Assembly: GCF_019320115.1 (NCBI RefSeq)
Contig: NC_089598.1
Location: 31,391,983 to 31,455,982, forward strand
Length of the DNA stretch: 64,000 bases
From: Miscanthus floridulus
Lineage: Eukaryota; Streptophyta; Magnoliopsida; Poales; Poaceae
Direction: 5' to 3'
Shown here: positions 57,501-64,000 of the stretch, piece by piece
Numbering within the stretch: position 1 is the stretch's first letter
Layout of the letters: each line of letters opens with the position of its first letter
The notes under the pieces: generated by a model
What the model was told of the DNA's origin: nothing
The model's database searches: none
The model's input: only the letters and a program-made list of their open reading frames with translations
Position numbers and translations under genes: made by a program

Positions 57501-60458
57501 CAGGACTACAAAGCAGCTCTCAGAAAGTACAGGAAAGCTCTGCGCTACTTGGATGTTTGCTGGGAGAAAGAAGAGATAGATGAAGGTAATTATACAATTT
57601 CTAATACACTGTTCAGTTTTGTTATTTCTGTCATATGATACACGCTGATCATGAAGACATGTCACTTGTAACTCACTGGCATTGTAAACTATGCAGATAA
57701 GAGCACAGCACTGCGGAAGACCAAGTCAATAATACTCACTAATAGTTCCGTAAGTTCGCTTGTCTAGTCTAATTACTCCTTACCTGGGTGAATATCTGGA
57801 ATTCTTAGATTAGATGTAAGAAAACTGTGGTGTTAGTACTATCTCGCTAGCTTTGTCATGGTAGTTCATAGCATCTAAGCACTTGGAATGATGCATGGCC
57901 TGAGTAACTTGATGGCTACAAGGTTTGGTTGTCAGATTACTTGTTCCCTATCCTTAGGCCTTACTTCTGCTTGTCATTTCAATCCTGTACACATTGAACT
58001 TTAAAGTAGATGAGCATTTAAATTTCAGTTCAGGATTTGGACTATTTCTAGACTTTAATCATCGTTGATATTCATTGCAGTTAAACCCTACCACCAATCT
58101 CATGTAAATTTAGTTTTATGATTCAGCATTCCATTAGTCCAGAAATAATTACTCTGAATCTGTTGTTTGAATTTTGTTATCGTCTTTCTTTTCTGCTAGT
58201 GTATCTGAACCATTCTAAAATTATACAGTTATAATTGATTTACTTATTTCTGTGCACCATCTGAGCACCATTCAATAGATTGATCTTTGACATGTGGATA
58301 TATAACACTACTTTGGATTGAACAATACTCCTATAATAATACTATGCCATCAGCGTATACTTGTATTATTACTGGTTTCCTTAAAATGACATGACTTTTT
58401 CAGGCATGCAAATTAAAGTTAGGAGATTCAAAGGGTGCTTTATTAGACGCGGATTTTGCACTGCGGGAAACGGAGGGAAATGCTAAAGCTTTTTTCAGAC
58501 AAGGACAGGTTGGCAACTTTTGTCATATAATTTGTTTTGCAGATGATACATTTTTGTGACATTCTAGCTTAGTTCAAAAATACTTGTCTTTTATGATTAT
58601 TCTTTGCAGACCCTGAATCATTCTCTTGCATAAAACACTGCTTCATGTTTGACTTTTAGTGCTCGTCTCATTTAAAGTGTGTGATATCACTTTCCTTTAC
58701 TACCGACACTTGCTGAAATGATTTCACTGTACGAGATACAAGGTGACTTTACACATAGTTCTAGCAACAGGGATTTGTAATAAATCATCAGTTCACTGGC
58801 TGTGCCAGCAAATCATCAGTCCAACCTCCAGCTTTTTTAAACAATGACATTAACATAAATGCAAAACCTGATATCTTATATATTTGTAAATAAACTTAAG
58901 TTTATAATTGTTTTCCTGTCATACAAGATTTTCATGCTTACTCAAGTTTTTGACTTATGAGGACAGAATAAATAGACACTCCTGTACACAGAAAGTTTCC
59001 CAGTTCATTTGGAAACTGACCTGTTTCATGTGAATTTTTTGGTTCCAATCAGTGTCCTCGCCTGTCAGTTGTTATCCACTAACATGATGGATGTGAGCCT
59101 TCCCTTAACAATAGGCTGGTAGTTAACTATGATACCAAAGGATCTAGAAAACCTGCAGGGCAAGGTGTTCTCAGCCATGGAATGCTGCTATAACGCCAAG
59201 GTTGTTGTGCAGCCACCTTTCCTATCATACCATTGCCATAATGTTGCCCAGCTATCTCCATTATCCCCTGTAACATAAATCTTCCTGCTTCACTAATTTG
59301 GTTGCGGTAATCGTGTTCAGTTTGGTGGTGCTATGGCTGGGCTCCGGACAACATTAGTTCACTTTATTTCAGGTTATTATGTAGAGTCGATTACAAATAG
59401 ATAAAAGGAAAAAAAAAGGAAGAGCATTAGAGATGAGGGTGGCAGGGGATCAGGCTCCATGCTGCCGCCTCCATCTTGAGCATGGGTGGTCTGCACCACG
59501 ATGCGCTAGGCCATCTGCCCATTCACCTCTTGTTCCAGTTCATATTTTGTTGTTGACCACTTTGCCTGAATTTCTGAATTAGTTGGCTGAGCATTCTTTG
59601 AAACAAACACAATCACCACAGTAGCTACTTCTGTTTTGCTGCTCAACTGCTGGTCTGATCCCGTTTTTGAAGCTATGATTGACATGACTGAGGATTATAT
59701 TGGTAAAATAAAATTCTCAACGTAGTCTACTGTCATCCCCACAGCAAAAAACAGTGCAGCTTTACTAGCACTTTGAACTTTTACAGCCAATAAACTGTTT
59801 ACATTAGGCCCTTCTTTTGCTGTTCTGGTTGACTTGAGAAAATGCTCCCTTAGGAAAAGCTTAGGAAAAACGGTTCCCATTAGATATCAGTGATGATATC
59901 TCAAACTCTCAAGATGTGGTTGAGCTGAAAATATATTTCTTACTAAAGCACTTAATGCCAATAATATCTTGTTGTTGTTTACCGTTGGCATCTGTAAATT
60001 CCTTAGCCTTTAAGTTCGATTTTCAGGCACACATTGCACTTAATGACATTGATGCAGCGGTGGAGAGCTTCAAACATGCATTGGACTTGGAGCCAAATGA
60101 TGGTTTGTTCTCTTTAGTCTCCATTGCAATTCATAGATGCAACTGATGATCTGATGGGGTTTTCTTTGACACCATTAGCTGGAATCAAAAGAGAGCTGGC
60201 TGCTGCAAAGAAGAAGGTCAGTCTGAAACCTTTCGAGCGATGACATTGTGAGCTCATATGATTGTTACTGAAACTTTGGAAGCTGCCACAGATTGCTGAC
60301 AGAAGAGATCAGGAGCGGAAGGCATTTGCTAGGATGTTCCAACCTTCTGGAAAATCTGACAAGAGCAACGAAGTAATTTTCCAGTACTGATTCACTTGCT
60401 CTACAGGTGGGGTAATGGAGCTAATGGTTGCTTTAATATTTTGCAGGAGAATAATTGA
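54555..60458 (+). CDS. CYP40: Cyclophilin 40: peptidyl-prolyl isomerase with TPR domain
   Basis: Nine coding exons with GT-AG borders and matching phases: 54555-54770, 56548-57048, 57498-57585, 57697-57749, 58404-58508, 60027-60102, 60179-60216, 60292-60372 and 60447-60458 (TGA), encoding 389 residues. Residues 1-185 or so are the cyclophilin domain ([51 protein letters not shown]). The active-site Arg, Phe, Gln and His are present, and the CypA Trp position is His, as in other CYP40s. The C-terminal part has three TPR units ([52 protein letters not shown]) and a basic tail ([18 protein letters not shown]). In plants CYP40 binds HSP90 through the TPR and supports AGO1 loading and miRNA activity. 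The first junction gives HFMGSC where Lys is usual. No break is seen. Confidence 0.95.
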
Positions 60459-61283
60459 TCTACAGTTTCTTTCCCCCGTCTGAAACTTTGGTTAGCTTAA
60501 ATCTGGGACACATATTGGAACAGGTCTGATTCAGCCTTGGAGTTAACATTAACGTTTCGTCTCTAATTAATTTAACTGCTTATTATCGTTGACACACGAC
60601 ATTAAGACTTGCTATCTGTTGCAGGAGTACCATGGGAGTCTGCGCTGCAAAAAAAAAAATGCAGATTATCGATCTTAGATAGAAGGAAATATAGTGGGGG
60701 GAAAGGAAGCTTTTGTTTTCTTTTACTACAGAAGTATCAATTCGTGCATTTGTCCCGGTGTTAGTTTCTTCAGGAAACGGACATTGAATTGAACTTAACA
60801 GTCCAATTTTCAGACTTTGCAGCAAGTCATGCCAACAGACCACTCCATTTTGTGTAGACTCGGCCCTCGGGACGTTGTGGCCAACCTGACGATTCACATC
60901 TTTTGTGCGTGGTTCGACCGTTTCACTTTCGTGGTGTTTTCTTGTAGCCTTTTGTCTGCCATGTCTGCTTGTTGCTAGACGCTGAATCTGAATCAGGCAC
61001 GGCGCTTTTGGGTATTCCTGACCTGACCACATTTTGGTTTTCTGGTTCGTGCTTCTGGGTCCATGGCCTCTGCTTAGCCGTGTCCGTCGCTGAACTTTTG
61101 CCTTTCGCGTGCTCGTAACGCGTGCGTCAGACGGTCAGAGGGTTTCCTCTTGATCTGTTTTTCTTGGATTAGCTTCGTTTCAAATTCTTGTTATGTTAGC
61201 CAATAATTTTTGAAGAAGAGTGCGACTGTGCTATCTCATTTAGTTGGTTTTTTTATATGGAACCTGACCGTCTTAATAATTCT
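60459..61283 (+). other. 3' UTR of CYP40 and intergenic DNA
   Basis: The sequence directly after the stop is probably 3' UTR, but no clear polyadenylation signal can be singled out. A minus-strand frame (61032-60583) has no recognisable domain. I see nothing else. Confidence 0.4.
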
Positions 61284-61437
61284 AGACTTACATGGTTTAG
61301 TGATGTACCGTGGGTATCTAAACTTTTCTTGTATTCTCATATGGGTTCATTAACTTTCATAGACTTAACATGGGTTAGTGTACCGTGGGTCAACTTTTCT
61401 TGTATTCTCATATTGGTTCATTAACTTTTAGAGTGAT
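61284..61437 (+). repeat. 77-base tandem duplication
   Basis: AGACTTACATGGTTTAGTGA... at 61284 is repeated from 61361 (AGACTTAACATGGGTTAG). Both copies contain CTTTTCTTGTATTCTCATAT and GGTTCATTAACTTT. Small indels separate them. Confidence 0.8.
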
Positions 61438-61960
61438 CATTTAGGCCCCTTCAACTTTATTTTCAGGTGATTCATTCGAAGTTTAAATTCAGGTCTATGA
61501 TTGGACTTACTTAGGATGGACTAATTAAAAAGTTAAGGACCTAGATGACTACTTTGAGAGTTTATGAACTTAGATGCAAATGTTGGAAAAGTTTAAGGAC
61601 CTATGTGTATAAATAGGGCTGCGTGATTGAGAGCGTTTGTGTTGAAAAAATGAAGATAAAAACAAACAAGCACAAAATTAAGGATTGATTAGTGCTATTT
61701 AGGCCGAGTTACTTATTTCAATATGGGTTTAGGCAATGATTGTATAATCTATATAGACGTGGGGGCTGGGAGGCAGCAGCTCCCTTGCATCTTTTCTTCC
61801 TTGCAGCTAGCCTACTGGTCTATACCTTCTTGCGTACACCCTCCGTCTATACGTACTTGGCTACTTGCATACACCTAGATGGCTCCAATCAAAGATCGCA
61901 GGAGTGATGGTTTGGTTGATTGCTGCGACTTGCGAGTGGCTCCAACGCTTGGACTATCGT

Positions 61961-62063
61961 CCTGTTCGTTTGAGCTTATTCAGAACTATTTTTCAGTCAT
62001 GGAATAGTATTTTTCTCTCATAATATTTCAGCATAAGCTAAATTTCAGCATCAACAAACAGGG
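61961..62063 (+). mobile_element. Short MITE of the CCTGTTCGTT type
   Basis: The left end CCTGTTCGTTTG and the right end CAACAAACAGGG are inverted repeats around a 103-base AT-rich unit with ATTTTTCAG and TTTCAGCATAAGC. A worn relative is at 45366-45462. The target duplication is not clear. It is probably hAT-like, but this is not established. Confidence 0.6.
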
Positions 62064-62401
62064 TGTATATATGTGATTGGAGAAAGTAGATCACTATAGC
62101 AGAATGCGAGAATCCTATGAATAGCTCTTGCCGAATGGTGTTAACACATGCATGGTTACTTGGTTAGTTAACAAGTAGTTCTATTTGAACGTATGGTCTC
62201 ACATTTTAATTAACTTTGCACTCTCTTTTTGTCGCGGCATTTGATGACGATTACTTGTAATTAATGCAATGATGCTAGGAGACTATAATGGGTGTCCTTG
62301 TGCACTTTTTTTTTGCATATGTTATATACCGTATAGAGCATTGCCCTCTCATTGATGTAATGTATGTAATGTAACGGTCTTCGGTGACTTTGGTCCCTTG
62401 A

Positions 62402-62645
62402 GCCCTGGTTTAGTTCCAGGATTTTGGATTTTGGGGCTACTGTAGCACGTTCGTTTTCATTTGGCAAATAGTGTTCAAACATGGACCAATTAGGCTCAAA
62501 ACGTTCGTCTCGCAATTTCCCACCAAACTGTGCAATTAGTTTTTCTTTTCGTCTACATTTAATGCTCCATACACGGGCCGCAAACATTCGATGTGACAGG
62601 TACTGTAGCAACTTTTTGGAAGTTAAGGTGGAACTAAACAAGGGC
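62402..62645 (+). mobile_element. MITE, 244 bases, TGA target site (copy 2)
   Basis: GCCCTGGTTTAGTTCC and GGAACTAAACAAGGGC form the terminal inverted repeats, with TGA on both sides (62399-62401 and 62646-62648). It is the same length as and highly similar to 42284-42527, including the interior AAACATGGAC and CAATTTCCCACCAAACTGTG blocks. Confidence 0.8.
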
Positions 62646-62648
62646 TGA

Positions 62649-64000
62649 ATTATTTTTCACGTATCATCCTAATCATTCCTCGTAGTCATATATGGGTCGA
62701 CAGCGTGTACTAGTACCGCACAAGCCAAACAAAGTGGTGGCCAGCCAGCCTGAAGACTGAAATACAGCGGGTGGTGGTGTGCACTCTATGCAACCCGCTT
62801 TCGGAATGGCCCGTCCCGAAAGAGTTGCAGTCTAACGATGGACACGCCACGAGACCATTGAGCTCCTCCGCATATTTTAGCCTTGTCTTGTCTTGCAAGC
62901 CACGTACTGCACCACCGAAACGCTTGTGTTGTGTGGGCGACATCACCTACGCGATCACTGAACACAGTGCGTAGTGCTAGTGCAGTGCAGTTTCATGTGG
63001 GTAGGCAGGTGACCTCGCTCTCGCATGTGAAACGATCGAAAGAACACTCGAATACAACAGCTCACTCGATCATGATGCCGTACACTTTCCGGGTACTACT
63101 ACCACGCGCTGCTGTGCTAGCTGCGGAATACAGACGGAGAGGAGAGGCTAGATAGGTGACGGTGGCGTGACGCTGAGTGCGCGCGCTGTTCTTCCGGCAG
63201 TTTTCGCGACGCTAGAAGCAAGGAAGTCTGTGATCTCCCTTACTGTGTTTGTTGGAAACGTGCACGCATTACAGACCGACAAATCAAAATCCGCCGTGTC
63301 TGCATCCAAAGCTAAACAATATCTGAGGGGCACACTGAAGATTCAAAGGTAAGCGATTTTCGGGTATAGCTCCAACAAGTGCCAACAAATGGTCAGATCC
63401 CGTGCTGAAGACGTCGACGACGAATAATTCTTGACCACAAGCTGACCTATAGCTACCTTTAAGCGTCTGATGGTGGTCGTGATCGGCACGTGGACTACTA
63501 ATTACTGAAATTACTGAATTACTGAAAGAAGTAGCACTCTCAGCATGACGTGATCATGAAGCATGCATGGACGACTATATACGTGTAATGTAATGTATGT
63601 TGCTTCCAGTTAATTACGGCCGATCGGCCGGCCTAATCATCTCGCACCGCCATTATCCTCTACAGTAATGATGCCAAGGACCCGCACCAAGGGAACACGT
63701 ACAAAACACACGCACTCTGCCAGTCTTCCGCGCGCGCGCCTGCTGCGGCGTACGCGAAAAGGCGACGGCAAATTAAAGCGTAGGCCGCGTAGTAGTAGTA
63801 CTCCTAGCTAGTAGATGATGCCGAATTCCACCTCCCACCAACCCCGGGCGGGCGGCCGACCGCCACTAAGCACGCCCGCTAATGGCGCACCAAGTATAAT
63901 GCAAGCAGCAATGGCCGCCCGGGCCTTGTGTGTTCACGCCAAGTGGGTGCGCCGCTTTAACCGAAAACTACGTCGCCGGCCGGGCGATCGTGTGATCGGG
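62649..64000 (+). other. Intergenic DNA, GC-rich at the right edge
   Basis: I see no gene. From about 63640 the sequence becomes GC-rich with CGCGCGCGCG and GGCCGG blocks, which in grasses often precedes a gene start. If so, the gene lies beyond the window. Confidence 0.3.

Noticed and set aside
60583..61032. 149-residue minus-strand frame behind CYP40
   Set aside because: No domain and AT-rich tail. It overlaps the probable 3' UTR and is likely chance.
42368..62641. Similar minus-strand proteins at 42706-42368 and 62641-62261 as a gene family
   Set aside because: The shared residues are a translation of the 244-base MITE present in both.
1..64000. tRNA or rRNA genes
   Set aside because: No cloverleaf with the A and B box pair or rRNA core was recognised by eye. 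The tRNA-like strings found are retrotransposon primer sites. A tRNAscan-SE run would settle it.

Overview
The window looks like nuclear DNA of a grass, probably a panicoid such as sorghum, sugarcane or a relative. The grounds are the repeat families (Tekay/Retrosat2-like and Tat-like Ty3/gypsy elements, a SIRE/Opie-like Ty1/copia LTR, Stowaway and other MITEs) and one intact intron-containing plant gene. The species call is an impression; nothing in the sequence proves it. There is one 100-base assembly gap (45557-45656).

Positions 1-44231 are almost entirely nested LTR retrotransposons. The base layer is a SIRE/Opie-like LTR remnant (39549-40136). A minus-strand Tekay-like element was inserted in it: its 5' LTR starts at 39548 and ends at 3423, followed by a methionine-tRNA-type primer site, gag, protease, reverse transcriptase and RNase H running off the left edge. 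That LTR was interrupted twice. One interruption is a plus-strand solo LTR (3822-8619, target duplication CTTAC). The other is a 27-kb plus-strand Tat-like element (10527-37573, duplication yGGCC). The Tat element was itself interrupted by a second, related Tat element on the minus strand (22544-34728, duplication CACTT). To the right lies another solo LTR of Tekay type (40142-44226, duplication GCACG).

The outer Tat element is defective: its reverse transcriptase motif is mutated and its integrase is cut off after the zinc-binding part. It carries a long intron-bearing antisense reading frame with a coiled-coil half, and the inner element landed in that frame. The inner element has a complete order of gag, protease, reverse transcriptase, RNase H and integrase, with scattered stops, plus a degraded version of the same antisense frame.

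Positions 44232-64000 are the gene-bearing part. A minus-strand multi-exon gene (52855 to 47336) encodes a protein with a C-terminal Ulp1/C48-like protease domain whose expected catalytic cysteine is a serine; one internal exon is broken. Head to head with it, on the plus strand, is a complete nine-exon CYP40 gene (54555-60458, 389 residues). The space between the two holds a Stowaway MITE nested in an older Stowaway-like element. The remainder is intergenic DNA with MITEs and short tandem repeats.
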